A stretch of 55,231 nucleotides of DNA from JBNKEI01 sp050288705. Lineage in GTDB: Bacteria > Myxococcota > Myxococcia > Myxococcales > UBA5297. Numbering within the stretch: position 1 is the first letter of the stretch; each line of letters begins with the position of its first letter. Both the position numbers and the translations under genes were made by a program. Positions 8,228 to 17,472 of this stretch are shown here, in pieces. The DNA is taken from contig JBNKEI010000068.1 of the NCBI GenBank assembly GCA_050288705.1, positions 1 to 55,231 of the forward strand. The letters run 5' to 3'. The notes beneath the pieces are model-generated. The model saw only the letters and a program-made list of their open reading frames with translations. It did no database searches and was not told the origin of the DNA.

Positions 8228-8791
8228 ATGTTAAAAAGAATTGGCGACCAGAATCTTCTTTATCCAATGCCAGTAGCGTTGATCGGTACCTATGCCTCCA
8301 ACCGTATAAATTTCTGCAATATTGCCCACGTTGGTATATTGAACTCCGCTTCCCCTCACCGGATTTCATTAGGAATCAATAAACGACATTTTACCAGTAT
8401 TGGTATTCGCGAAACCGGCGAATTCAGTATCAATCTTCCATCGCAAGAAATGGCGGAACTTGCCGATTATGTGGGACTTGTCTCTGGCCAGTCAACCGAT
8501 AAATCAGCGGTCTTTGAAACTTTTTTTGGCGAATTAAAGCACGCGCCCTTAATAAAAAACTGTTTTGCGGCGATGGAATGCAAGCTCGTAGACACTTATG
8601 TGCTTCCTAGTCACAATGTCTTCATCGGTGAAATTGTGGCTAGCTATACGGATTCCGAAATGATGACCAATGGTAAACTCGATCTCTCCAAAGCCAAACC
8701 GCTTCTGTTTGATATGAGTAGTCTTCAATATTGGTCAATCGGCCTACCGGTTGCAAAATGCTGGCAAATAGGAAAAAAACTTAAAGTCTAA
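8228..8791 (+). CDS. Flavin reductase family protein (DIM6/NTAB type)
   Basis: A 187-residue protein with the split-barrel FMN-binding layout. An N-terminal LLYPMPVALIGT is followed by NFCNIAHVGILNSASPHRISLGI, where the family contacts FMN. GEFSINLPSQEMAELADYVG and a conserved GEIVASY strand come later. Members reduce flavin with NAD(P)H or act on small substrates with bound FMN. ATG 8228 is preferred over TTG 8201 because GAGG (8218-8221) precedes it and the shorter protein begins as homologues do. It opens the run of twelve co-directional genes and could supply reduced flavin to an oxygenase-like partner such as the ABM protein at 19362; that link is speculative. Confidence 0.82.
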   Translation: MLKRIGDQNLLYPMPVALIGTYASNRINFCNIAHVGILNSASPHRISLGINKRHFTSIGIRETGEFSINLPSQEMAELADYVGLVSGQSTDKSAVFETFFGELKHAPLIKNCFAAMECKLVDTYVLPSHNVFIGEIVASYTDSEMMTNGKLDLSKAKPLLFDMSSLQYWSIGLPVAKCWQIGKKLKV

Positions 8792-8909
8792 ATTTAATCT
8801 GATGCCTTGTTGAATTGTAATTTCGTTTTTTGTTATATTAAAAATGAATTCCGAGTTATTCACACGGTTTCAATTCTCAACCTACACTAGCGCTTTTTTG
8901 GAGACGAAA

Positions 8910-10853
8910 ATGAAGCAATTTTTTTCTCAGTCTATGACATTGTTGGGTCAGATCGAAGAAATTCGAACCGAAAAGCACTCGTTTAGTATTCGTTTGCGAT
9001 CAAATGATTCTGTATTGATCTACGCGAGCCCTAACACTTACTTTACAGTAATGACTAATCTTGACGGCGTGGATCGTGATCGACTCCCAACCCCTAAGGA
9101 ATATAATGACACGCTTTCTGACCGTATTAATAAATACATTCATACAGGAAACACGGTTTTTGTAGAAGGCATCTACCAAGAGCATGAAGGATGTTCTCGA
9201 TTCGAAGCACGCAAAATTACTTGTATGCATTCAAAGTCATCAGGTTTCGTTTTCGAAGAGACCCACTGGTGGCTAACTCAGATCAAATACCTCGCTGATG
9301 AGTGGCTTCAAGATCTATTCGGGAATCAGAGAAATTACCAAGAATCCGATTTTTCTGCCATGTATAGAACAAATCTTAACTTTCTTGGGGGTTGTACTGA
9401 AAATAAAATTCAAGTAATGGCTACTTTGTCGCGCTTTATTTATGGCTTGTCCTCCGCATATTTATTAACTGGGACTGAGCGCTATCTGGAAGCCGCAAAA
9501 GCTGGAGTTCATTTTCAGCGGACTACCTTTAGAAACGTAAGCCACAACGGGACTCACATCTTCTGGTCCTATGGTCGAAAAGAATTATCGAATGGATCGG
9601 TTATAATTGTCCCTTCTCAAAATTCCGATGATTTTGGTTCCATCGCTCTCTATGAACAAATTTACGCGCTCGCTGGCTTGACCCAGTATTTCCGAATTAC
9701 TGGAGACCTTGAGGTTCTCGAAGATATTAACCGCACTATTCGCGCGTTTGACGATTTCTTTCTTGACGAAAAGTCGGTAAACGACGAATTCCCGGGACTG
9801 GGTGGTTATTTTAGCCATATCGATCCTGCAACCATGCGGCCTGATACTTTAAAAGACGAGAAACTCAATCTGCGGAAAAACTGGAATTCCATTGGAGACC
9901 ACATTCCTGCCTATTTGGTTAACTTACTATTAGCGCTGGAGCCGATTCCACATGGCGCGGGCGACGAAATTCGCGACCTCGTGACGCGATCAAGAGCTTT
10001 ACTCGATCGCACCGTAAACTATATTGTGGAAAAATTTCCCGATACTGAAAGCGTATACGTTAACGAGCGCTTCCGAGCGGATTGGACACCTGATCACGAC
10101 TGGAAATGGCAACAGAATCGCGGAATTGTGGGACACAATCTGAAAATTGCCTGGAACTTGACGCGAGTGGCTTGCTATTACGATTCTATTGACCGTAAAA
10201 ACGACGCCAAACGGTTGGTTGCTCTGGCAGAAAAAATAGCCAGTGCAATGAAAACTGCTGGGCTCGATTTAATCCGGGGTGGATGTTTCGATGCAGTAGA
10301 ACGACAACCCAAAAATGGCCAACCAATCCAATTTTCATGGTATAATACCAAAGATTTTTGGCAGCAAGAGCAGGCTATTTTGGCCTACCTTATTCTCTAT
10401 GAATACACTGGTAAAGCTGAATACCGCGATCTCGCTCGCGATTGTCTGGCATTCTGGAATCAATTTTTTCTGGACAAAGATAATCGTGGCGTCTTTTTCC
10501 GCACTACAGAAAATGGAATGCCGGTGGTTGAAGGTAGTAATGGACAGAAAGCCGGCTATGCAATTGCAGGTTATCACGCCTTCGAGCTTAATTATTTAGC
10601 TCATGTTTATATGAGAACCTATTCCAAGAGCTCGGCAGATGATGGTTTCTGTTTTTATTTCCGACCAGAGGCCCATAGTGGGTTGGGATCGCTCAATGTT
10701 TTGCCCGATTTTACTCCGCCAAATCGCCTTGTGGTGGACGAAGTGACCATTGGAGGAAAACTCCAGAAAAAAGCTGGCGATTCAGGGGTTCAGATTGTGG
10801 TGGGACAAGAGAATCGGGGTCAGGAAGTAATTGTGAAATTCCGAGCTCAATAA
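8910..10853 (+). CDS. AGE-family (N-acylglucosamine 2-epimerase-like) protein with N-terminal extra domain
   Basis: About 647 residues. The C-terminal 500 residues form an alpha/alpha-barrel of the AGE/cellobiose-epimerase type. Supporting motifs include YGLSSAYLLTG, WKWQQNRGIVGHNLKIAWNL (the family G-H-x-[IL]-x-x-A-W-L motif), GGCFDAVER, and KDFWQQEQAILAYL (family W-x-Q-x-E). Such enzymes isomerise or epimerise sugars. The first 110 residues (GQIEEIRTEKHSFSIRLR ... GNTVFVEGIYQ) look like a small beta-rich, OB-like domain, which is unusual for AGE proteins, and a thin linker follows. ATG 8910 has GGAG at 8900-8903; an earlier ATG at 8844 lacks an SD. The substrate is unknown. The GH13 enzyme at the other end of the cluster makes a carbohydrate plausible. 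Confidence 0.7.
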   Translation: MKQFFSQSMTLLGQIEEIRTEKHSFSIRLRSNDSVLIYASPNTYFTVMTNLDGVDRDRLPTPKEYNDTLSDRINKYIHTGNTVFVEGIYQEHEGCSRFEARKITCMHSKSSGFVFEETHWWLTQIKYLADEWLQDLFGNQRNYQESDFSAMYRTNLNFLGGCTENKIQVMATLSRFIYGLSSAYLLTGTERYLEAAKAGVHFQRTTFRNVSHNGTHIFWSYGRKELSNGSVIIVPSQNSDDFGSIALYEQIYALAGLTQYFRITGDLEVLEDINRTIRAFDDFFLDEKSVNDEFPGLGGYFSHIDPATMRPDTLKDEKLNLRKNWNSIGDHIPAYLVNLLLALEPIPHGAGDEIRDLVTRSRALLDRTVNYIVEKFPDTESVYVNERFRADWTPDHDWKWQQNRGIVGHNLKIAWNLTRVACYYDSIDRKNDAKRLVALAEKIASAMKTAGLDLIRGGCFDAVERQPKNGQPIQFSWYNTKDFWQQEQAILAYLILYEYTGKAEYRDLARDCLAFWNQFFLDKDNRGVFFRTTENGMPVVEGSNGQKAGYAIAGYHAFELNYLAHVYMRTYSKSSADDGFCFYFRPEAHSGLGSLNVLPDFTPPNRLVVDEVTIGGKLQKKAGDSGVQIVVGQENRGQEVIVKFRAQ

Positions 10854-10870
10854 AAATAACAAAAGATAGC

Positions 10871-10908
10871 CAATTGCAAAACCCGCCATGAATCGGGTTT
10901 TGCAATTG
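10871..10908 (+). terminator. Perfect 15-bp hairpin between the AGE and tandem DJ-1 genes
   Basis: CAATTGCAAAACCCG (10871-10885) pairs perfectly with CGGGTTTTGCAATTG (10894-10908) around an 8-base loop, starting 17 bases after the AGE-like stop. No T-run follows, so it is not a classical intrinsic terminator. It may stabilise the 3' end of the first two-gene transcript, attenuate read-through or act as a processing site. Confidence 0.5.
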
Positions 10909-10931
10909 CCTCAAAGAAAGTGAGCATAGGC

Positions 10932-12434
10932 ATGTCTTCTAAGCCTCTCGATGGAAAACGAATTGGCGTGCTGGTAGAGAGTCAATATATTCCCGAAGAA
11001 ATTGACCTTTACGTTAAAAAATTCCAAGAGTACGGTGCGGTTGTCGATCTGATATCCGATCTTTGGGGAAAAGATAAACAAACCTTTATTAGTAAGGTCG
11101 AGTTCCGGCCCGGTACGTTGGAACCGGAGCAGGCGCAAGCCCTTGAGGTGCACACCGATTTTAAAAAAGTCGATTTAAATCAATATGCAGCCATTATTTC
11201 CTCGGCAAACTACGTAAGCGTTAGGCTGCGCTATTTTATGCCGCCAGAGGGTCAAGCCATCCGGCCAGAAATGGTCAGGCGTTCTCCCGCAGTACAGTTT
11301 TTTTGCCAAGCTATGCGCCGAAAAGAAATTGTCAAAGGAGCGTTATGCCATGGGCTATGGTTACTAACGCCTGCACCGGAGCATTTGGCTGGGCGCAAAG
11401 TTATTTGCCATGAGGTCGTATTGGCCGACGTGGCGAATGCCGGCGGGGCCTATACGCCATCTTCCTCGGGAGTTGTCGTTGACGACGATTTGGTTACTGG
11501 TCGTTCTTACCATGAAACTGCGCTTTTAATAGAAGCTATCAAGGAACAAATTCTCAACCGTCAGGTTCAAAAAACCTGTCCCTGGCGCCCACCAATTTCT
11601 TCCACCAAAAGCAAAGGCACAATTTTGGTCGCTCTTTCCGAGCGAGGCTATTGGGGGGAAGAACTTGCCGGTCCTTTGGAAGTATTTGATGAAAGCGGCT
11701 ATTCGGTTGAATTCATCACGCCCACCGGAAAACGGCCGCATGCGCTTGGTCCTAGCATGGATAGTGACTATGTTGATCCACCGCTGGGCCGTCCGGTCAC
11801 TACTCCAGAAATGGCAGCGAAAGTGCGCGTCCTAGACGAAGGCACTCGCCTGGATGCTCCGCTTAGTCTTGCCGAAATGATGCCTGAACCTCCATACTTC
11901 AGTCATCCTGTATTAGTGCGGCAACTGGAAGCATATTACAAACAACGGGAAGAGGCATCAAAACAGTTTGATTGCTATGTGGCCCTGTTGTTGGTAGGCG
12001 GATCCGGCCCCATTGTTGATATGGTCAATAATCGGCGCATTCATGATCTTATCTTGGGGTTTTACCGTGCCGGAAAACCAATCGCTGCCGAATGTTATGG
12101 AGTTGCATGTTTAGCATTCGCTCGCGACTACGAAAATCGTGAGAGTATTATTAAGAATAAGCATGTAACCGGGCATTGTCTAGAATATGATTATAAAGAT
12201 GGAACCGGTTTCCTGGGCACCGATTTTAATATGGGCCCGCCACCTTACCCTCTAGAGTATATTCTTCGTGACGCAACTGCGCCCCAAGGACGCTATATTG
12301 GTAATTTTGGCCAAGAGACATCAGTAATCGTTGATTATCCATTCATTACTGGTCGCTCTACCGCTGATTCGTACCTAACCGGTAAAAAACTTATTGAAGT
12401 CATAGAACAGCATTTGCGGCGCTGGGGATTTTGA
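10932..12434 (+). CDS. Tandem DJ-1/PfpI-domain protein
   Basis: Two class I glutamine-amidotransferase-like DJ-1/PfpI domains sit in one chain of 500 residues. The first (about 1-210) has its nucleophile-elbow cysteine in GALCHGLWLL (Cys139). The second (about 225-495) has AECYGVACL (Cys388), preceded by LLVGGSGPIVDMV. The second is longer and resembles the Hsp31/glyoxalase III branch. Such proteins can convert methylglyoxal or other 2-oxoaldehydes to hydroxy acids, or act as chaperones or hydrolases. Both cysteines are intact, so both sites could work. Start ATG 10932 is chosen; GTG 10920 is equally open. A second, single-domain DJ-1 gene lies at 18499-19263 in the same cluster, and the next gene is a ThDP enzyme that could generate aldehydes. 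Confidence 0.85.
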   Translation: MSSKPLDGKRIGVLVESQYIPEEIDLYVKKFQEYGAVVDLISDLWGKDKQTFISKVEFRPGTLEPEQAQALEVHTDFKKVDLNQYAAIISSANYVSVRLRYFMPPEGQAIRPEMVRRSPAVQFFCQAMRRKEIVKGALCHGLWLLTPAPEHLAGRKVICHEVVLADVANAGGAYTPSSSGVVVDDDLVTGRSYHETALLIEAIKEQILNRQVQKTCPWRPPISSTKSKGTILVALSERGYWGEELAGPLEVFDESGYSVEFITPTGKRPHALGPSMDSDYVDPPLGRPVTTPEMAAKVRVLDEGTRLDAPLSLAEMMPEPPYFSHPVLVRQLEAYYKQREEASKQFDCYVALLLVGGSGPIVDMVNNRRIHDLILGFYRAGKPIAAECYGVACLAFARDYENRESIIKNKHVTGHCLEYDYKDGTGFLGTDFNMGPPPYPLEYILRDATAPQGRYIGNFGQETSVIVDYPFITGRSTADSYLTGKKLIEVIEQHLRRWGF

Positions 12435-12503
12435 ATCGACCGATATGAGAACCGGCATCCCCACTCTCTATTAATGCCGATAATTCTTTAGAGGAAAATC
12501 TCA

Positions 12504-14198
12504 ATGAAATGTCGAGAGGCACTGGTACAGCAATTAAATACCGATGGATTTAAATATATCTTTGGTAACCCGGGAACGGTGGAACAAGGTTTTCTAGGAG
12601 AAATTCGAAATTCTCGGGAAAAGAATCCTGCGAGCATTGAATATGTACTCTCGCTACAAGAAAGCATTGCTGTTGCCATGGCTGACGGCTATGCGCGCGC
12701 AGCCGGTGCGCCTGCAATAATCCAGCTCCATTCAGGAGTGGGTTTAGGCAATGGCATTGGAATGCTTTACCAAGCGAAACGGGGGGGATCGCCACTGGTG
12801 GTGCTCGCTGGTGACGCGGGCGTAAAGTATGATGCCATGGACGCCCAAATGGCCGCAGATTTAGTTGCAATGGCGCGTCCAGTAACCAAATATGCTATTC
12901 GGGTAACCCAGCAGGAGTCGATGCTGCGCCTTTTGCGTCGAGCCATTCAAATTGCAATCACTCCTCCGACTGGCCCCGTTCTCGTACAGTTACCGGCGGA
13001 TATTTTGGATGAGGAATGCTCGGAAGATATCTTGCCCACCATTCCTCCGCATACTCGGGTTTTGCCTGCGGAGGATCTATTAGAAAAAGCAGTAGCCACG
13101 TTGCTCAACGCGAATAATCCAATCATTATCTGTGGTGATGGCGTTTCGCAATCGGGCGCTACTGAAGAGCTGGGGGCTGTTGCCACGTTACTAGGCGCTC
13201 CGGTATACGGTGCTAATTCTTCCGAAGTGAATTTGCCGTACTCTCATCCGCTATGGCGAGGAGCGACTGGGCATATGTTCGGCGAAGATAGTCGCCAATG
13301 CACCCGGGGAGCGGATGTGGTTTTGATATGTGGTACCTACGTATTTCCAGAAGTATTTCCGAATTTAAAGGACGCCTTTGACCAAGGCGCGAGTCTTATT
13401 CATATTGACCTTAATACCTATGAAATAGGAAAAAACTTTCCCGTCGCTCTCGGCCTAGTTGCCGATCCTAAACTTACGTTAGCGGCTCTACTGCGACTTC
13501 TCAGTTTGCGGCTCGATTCATCCAAGAAACAGCGTATTCAGGAGCGTTTGTCTAGGGTATGTCAAGCCATCGCTGCCGAACGGGCTGATCAACAGGCTAA
13601 AGATTGCCAAAACCGCGAGAAAACCGATGCAACTACTGCTGAATGGGTTGCTAAACTAAGAGATGAATTAAAATTGCGTGGGCAGCTCGATAATACAGTT
13701 ATTTTTGACGAAGCACTTACCGAATCGGCCACAGTAACTCGTGGCATTATTCCCAATAAGCCAGGAAGTTTTTTTCAAACACGCGGAGGATCTCTAGGGG
13801 TAGGAATTCCAGGAGCAATTGGAGCCAAACTACAGTTCCCCGAAAAGACGGTTATTGGCTTCACTGGAGACGGGGGCTCAATGTACACGATTCAAGCCCT
13901 CTGGACTGCGGCTAAATATGGTATTGGGGCCAAGTTCATTGTGATTAGTAATGGAGGTTACAAACTTTTAAAATTGAATATTCAAAATTATTGGGGAAAG
14001 CAAAAAATTACCCCAACCAATTTCCCCGACTTTTTCGATATTGCTCCTCCTCGACTTCATTTCGACGAAATTGCTCGTTCCTACAAAATTCCTGGCCGGC
14101 GAGTGGAGACCGCCAAAGAAATTCCCTCAGTAGTGCGCGAAATGCTCGATACCGAAGGCCCATTTTTGGTGGATTTAGTTGTTTCCTCTTCAGTTTGA
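12504..14198 (+). CDS. ThDP-dependent 2-oxoacid decarboxylase/synthase-like enzyme (benzoylformate decarboxylase-like)
   Basis: 564 residues with the three-domain layout of pyruvate-decarboxylase-type ThDP enzymes. FGNPGTVEQGFL near residue 20 and the activating glutamate in LQESIAVAMADGYARA (Glu53) lie in the Pyr domain. LHSGVGLGNGIG (His76) matches the benzoylformate decarboxylase active-site His70 region. The PP domain carries the cofactor motif GDGGS (Gly455-Asp456) ending in SNGGY instead of the usual NN. BFD's second active-site histidine (His281) does not seem conserved, since the region reads YVFPEVFPN. This suggests a substrate other than benzoylformate. The gene has a good SD (GAGGAA) and is followed 43 bp later by an alcohol dehydrogenase that could reduce an aldehyde product. 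Exact reaction unknown. Confidence 0.82.
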   Translation: MKCREALVQQLNTDGFKYIFGNPGTVEQGFLGEIRNSREKNPASIEYVLSLQESIAVAMADGYARAAGAPAIIQLHSGVGLGNGIGMLYQAKRGGSPLVVLAGDAGVKYDAMDAQMAADLVAMARPVTKYAIRVTQQESMLRLLRRAIQIAITPPTGPVLVQLPADILDEECSEDILPTIPPHTRVLPAEDLLEKAVATLLNANNPIIICGDGVSQSGATEELGAVATLLGAPVYGANSSEVNLPYSHPLWRGATGHMFGEDSRQCTRGADVVLICGTYVFPEVFPNLKDAFDQGASLIHIDLNTYEIGKNFPVALGLVADPKLTLAALLRLLSLRLDSSKKQRIQERLSRVCQAIAAERADQQAKDCQNREKTDATTAEWVAKLRDELKLRGQLDNTVIFDEALTESATVTRGIIPNKPGSFFQTRGGSLGVGIPGAIGAKLQFPEKTVIGFTGDGGSMYTIQALWTAAKYGIGAKFIVISNGGYKLLKLNIQNYWGKQKITPTNFPDFFDIAPPRLHFDEIARSYKIPGRRVETAKEIPSVVREMLDTEGPFLVDLVVSSSV

Positions 14199-14241
14199 CA
14201 TAGACCAGTTCTTGTAATTCAAAAGGAAGTCGAGAAAAACC

Positions 14242-15444
14242 ATGGAAAACTATCAGTATTTCAATCCGGTAAAGCTTAGGTATGGGACAGGAATCGTTGA
14301 TGAAGTTGGACAAGCGATAGCGCCCTACGGAAACCGAGTGCTCCTGGTTTATGGACGAGAGCACCTCAAAAAAAATGGTACTTATGACCGCATTACTGAG
14401 TCGTTGCGCAAGGCCAAATTATCCTGGATTGATTTGCCGGGCGTGCAACCCAACCCTCGGGTCGAATTAGTGCGAGAAGGCGTCCAGATTTGTAAAAAAG
14501 AAAAAGTCGATTTTATTCTTGCGGTGGGCGGAGGAAGCACCAGCGATACAGTCAAAGCAATTGCATTTGCCGCAAACGCAAATTTTGATGTCTGGTTAGC
14601 CTACAGAGATTTTCACAACCTCATGCATGGAAATAAGGTCGAGACACCTCATGTGCCGGGCGAGGTTATTCCCTTTGGGGTGATTATGACCAAACCAGGT
14701 ACTGGCTCGGAATTTGATTACACCAGCGTTCTTTCTAATCCGGAGACAAGCGAAAAATTAATGGTAATCGACAAACGGCTATATGCTCAGTTTGCATTTC
14801 ATGATCCTGAATTAACATTTACCTTGCCTCAATGCGAGCGTGCCTATGGCGTTGCCGACATTATGAGTCACTACTTAGAACAATATTTTTCCTCTACCCT
14901 AAACACCTTAATTCTTGACCGCACCAAAGAGGCTGGATTGCGTACAGTAATTGAAGCTGGAAAAAGAGTTTTTGAAAATTCCAGTGATCAATCCGCACAG
15001 AGTAATCTGCTCTATTGCGCTGCCTGGGCCTGTAGCGATCAAAGCATGTCGGGAATCAACGGCGAATGGGCAGCGCACATGATCGAACACGAAATTACTG
15101 CAATAACCGATCTCAATCATGGCCACGGAATGGCAATCATCTATCCAGCCTGGATGAGGTATGTGCTCGCGACCATACCCGCGAAATTTGCGCGTTTTGC
15201 GACCGAGGTTTGGGGCATTGCCAGAGAGGGACGAAGCGACCTTGAGCTCGGTAGCGAGAGTATTCGCCGAACAGAAGATTTTTGGCGTTCGCTAGGAATT
15301 TCCCTGTCGCTCAAAGACGCGGGAGTTAGTCCAAGCCTCTTCCCAAGAATTGCTCAGCAAGCCGTTCGTTTTGGCTCGGTAGGCAGCATAAAAGCACTCC
15401 ATCAGCCGGACGTAGAGCGCATTTTGGAAAACACATTGGCTTAG
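14242..15444 (+). CDS. Iron-containing alcohol dehydrogenase (BdhA/YqhD-like)
   Basis: The 400-residue protein is a group III alcohol dehydrogenase. It reads YFNPVKLRYGTG at the start, has the NAD(P)-binding VGGGSTSDTVK near residues 96-106, and PGTGSEFD near 156-163. The metal ligands fit family spacing: Asp206, His210, His279 and His293 (VADIMSHY; AHMIEH; LNHGHG). YqhD/BdhA enzymes reduce a wide range of aldehydes with NAD(P)H. Sitting directly after the ThDP enzyme, it probably reduces that enzyme's aldehyde product, in the way phosphonoacetaldehyde reductase follows phosphonopyruvate decarboxylase. No PEP mutase is present here, however, so a phosphonate pathway is not supported. Confidence 0.9.
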   Translation: MENYQYFNPVKLRYGTGIVDEVGQAIAPYGNRVLLVYGREHLKKNGTYDRITESLRKAKLSWIDLPGVQPNPRVELVREGVQICKKEKVDFILAVGGGSTSDTVKAIAFAANANFDVWLAYRDFHNLMHGNKVETPHVPGEVIPFGVIMTKPGTGSEFDYTSVLSNPETSEKLMVIDKRLYAQFAFHDPELTFTLPQCERAYGVADIMSHYLEQYFSSTLNTLILDRTKEAGLRTVIEAGKRVFENSSDQSAQSNLLYCAAWACSDQSMSGINGEWAAHMIEHEITAITDLNHGHGMAIIYPAWMRYVLATIPAKFARFATEVWGIAREGRSDLELGSESIRRTEDFWRSLGISLSLKDAGVSPSLFPRIAQQAVRFGSVGSIKALHQPDVERILENTLA

Positions 15445-15500
15445 AGATTGTTTCTCGAAATGGAGGGGATTTTTTTAAAAAGACTTGCTGGAGGTTATTC

Positions 15501-16310
15501 ATGGATACCCAACCAAATGAAATCGAAACAATGGTGCGCCATTGGTTTAGTACACTCAATACTCACCCTCCAGTTAGTACCGTGCTAACGCTACTTTCTG
15601 AAAAAGACCTTTTAATGGTATTCCCAGATTCAATTTTAAGAAACTATGATGATTTTATTGAGTGGTACGATGAAATTGGGCGCACTTATGCCGATCAGCA
15701 CCATTTAATCGAAAATCTTAAAATCTCTAAATGCCGTGAAGGTTTTAATGTCGATTTAATCGTAAAATGGCAAGCACGTAAAATCTCCGATTCAACGGCC
15801 CTTGCCATGCGCGCAGAACAGACTTGGAAAATCGTCAAGAGTCCCCAAGGTCAAAATGTTATTCAAACTTATGTGGTCAGGTCTCTGTTGCCCGCAGATG
15901 AGACCATTTTTGCTCATGTTGGGCTAGCTTGTAAGAATCTGGAGACAACCGAACTTTTCTATTCTCGTTATTTCGGTTTTTGTCGAGCTCGTACAATTGG
16001 TAGTGGCAAAGACCAAGTCATTTTTTTGAAAAATAAAGCAGGAAATTCTCGGCTGGAGTTGTTTACCGCCAAGGAAGAAAGCTCCCTGGCGCCATCTAAA
16101 GGTGCAGGACCTGAATACCCTGGATATCGCCATATTGCGTTTCAGGTGGAAAATGTCGATGCCAAATGCGGAGAAATGGGCAATGACGCAGTAATTACCC
16201 TTGGACCGCTTAGCTTTGATGAAGTAATACCAGGATGGCGTACTGTTTGGGTGGCTGATCCTGATGGCCGTATTGTTGAAATTACCCAAGGGTATACCGA
16301 CGCGAGGTAA
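15501..16310 (+). CDS. SnoaL-like plus VOC (glyoxalase/dioxygenase fold) fusion protein
   Basis: Residues 1-130 look like a nuclear transport factor 2/SnoaL-like domain (MVRHWFSTLN ... IEWYDEIGRTYADQHHLIENL ... VKWQARKI). Residues 135-269 form a VOC domain: FAHVGLACKNLETTELFYSRYFGF, then GYRHIAFQVENVDA, then VWVADPDGRIVEITQGY. Potential VOC metal ligands are His in AHVGLA, His in YRHIAF and Glu in VEITQ, so it could be metal-bound. Known VOC proteins include glyoxalase I, epimerases and ring-cleavage dioxygenases; SnoaL-type domains often act as cyclases or hydratases. I know no characterised protein with this pair. It has a strong SD (GGAGG) and lies in the middle of the cluster. Confidence 0.72.
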   Translation: MDTQPNEIETMVRHWFSTLNTHPPVSTVLTLLSEKDLLMVFPDSILRNYDDFIEWYDEIGRTYADQHHLIENLKISKCREGFNVDLIVKWQARKISDSTALAMRAEQTWKIVKSPQGQNVIQTYVVRSLLPADETIFAHVGLACKNLETTELFYSRYFGFCRARTIGSGKDQVIFLKNKAGNSRLELFTAKEESSLAPSKGAGPEYPGYRHIAFQVENVDAKCGEMGNDAVITLGPLSFDEVIPGWRTVWVADPDGRIVEITQGYTDAR

Positions 16311-16348
16311 GAAACATAAAACTTGACTCAATCGATTGGAGAATACCA

Positions 16349-17410
16349 ATGAAGGCTGCACGACTTACCAAAGCAGGAACCCCCCTTGTAGTTCAAGACG
16401 TACCTGATCCAAAACTAAAACCAAGCGGAGTGGTTGTAGAGGTTTTGAGCGCTCACGTTCTTTCCTTTTCCCAAAAGCTCTTCGCAGGAGAATTACCGTT
16501 CCAACTTCCCACGCCCTATACGCCGGGTCCGAGCGCAATCGGCCGGGTTATTGAGTACAGCGCTGATGTAACTGGGCTCCAAGCTGGCGACCTTGTTTTC
16601 CTCGATCCGCTAATTCGTTCCAAGGTCAACGGCGGAATGCAAGATGCTGCGCTACTCGGATGGTTCGGGATGACTCCTGGCTCGTCAGCACTATTCAAAG
16701 AATGGCCGGAGGGCGTCTTTGCCGAGAAGGTGCTTTGGCCGGCAGAGTGCGTAACCGTCATCGGTGAATCCAATATATCTACCGATAACTTAGCTGCGCT
16801 AAATTACTGCGGTATTGCTTACGGCGGTCTCCTTAAAGCAGGATTCCGACCCGGGCAAAGCGCCATCATTAACGGCGCTACCGGCAATCTAGGCTCGGCA
16901 GCCGTATTGGTGGCATTGGCTATGGGAGCTTCGCGCGTGGTTGCGGTGGGCCGTAAGCAAGCTTCTCTGGAAAGTCTTACTGGGCTGGACAAACGCGTCT
17001 CGGTGGTTGCTCTGGCAGATGAACCCGAAAAATCAACCGGTCAAATCCAGGCCAGTGCCCTGGGAGCTGACGCAATGATTGACGCCATTGGCATGGTGAT
17101 GTCGCCCGCGACCACATTAGCCTGCATGTCCGGATTGCGTCCGGGGGGAACCATGGTTTGTATAGGTGGCTCTGCGGCCACCTTACCCATTCCTTATTTT
17201 CAGCTAATGGCGATGGACATTACCGTTCGCGGCGCCTTCATGTATCCGCGATCGGCGCCCAGTGAGCTCATGACCATGGCACGCTCTGGCCAGCTCCGGC
17301 TCGATCAAATTCGCACTAAACCCTTCAAGTTGGCGAATATCGGAGAAGCCGTTTCTGCAGCAGCAAAGGCAAGCACTGGTCTTGATTACGTAGTCATCAA
17401 TCCTAAATAA
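16349..17410 (+). CDS. Zinc-independent MDR oxidoreductase (quinone-oxidoreductase-like)
   Basis: A 353-residue medium-chain dehydrogenase/reductase. It starts MKAARLTKAGTPLVVQDVPD. The GroES-like domain lacks the usual Cys/His zinc ligands: the position of the normal G-H-E reads PGPSAIGRV, and there is no structural-zinc Cys cluster. The Rossmann motif is NGATGNLGSAAVLVALAMGA near residues 172-191, typical of NADPH-dependent quinone/enone reductases. It therefore likely reduces a carbonyl or enone without zinc. GGAG precedes the ATG. It lies 38 bp after the SnoaL-VOC gene and is probably co-transcribed with it. Confidence 0.8.
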   Translation: MKAARLTKAGTPLVVQDVPDPKLKPSGVVVEVLSAHVLSFSQKLFAGELPFQLPTPYTPGPSAIGRVIEYSADVTGLQAGDLVFLDPLIRSKVNGGMQDAALLGWFGMTPGSSALFKEWPEGVFAEKVLWPAECVTVIGESNISTDNLAALNYCGIAYGGLLKAGFRPGQSAIINGATGNLGSAAVLVALAMGASRVVAVGRKQASLESLTGLDKRVSVVALADEPEKSTGQIQASALGADAMIDAIGMVMSPATTLACMSGLRPGGTMVCIGGSAATLPIPYFQLMAMDITVRGAFMYPRSAPSELMTMARSGQLRLDQIRTKPFKLANIGEAVSAAAKASTGLDYVVINPK

Positions 17411-17472
17411 AATGTAATTATTCAGTAGTCGCTGACCTTACCAAGACCTAGTTTCGCCAATTCTGCCGATAG

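Noticed and set aside
12550..12870. Antisense open frame inside the ThDP enzyme gene
   Set aside because: Shadow of the real gene; no motif and no SD.
14242..15444. Phosphonate pathway (ThDP decarboxylase plus iron ADH)
   Set aside because: The gene pair is reminiscent, but no PEP mutase or phosphonate gene is present in the cluster.
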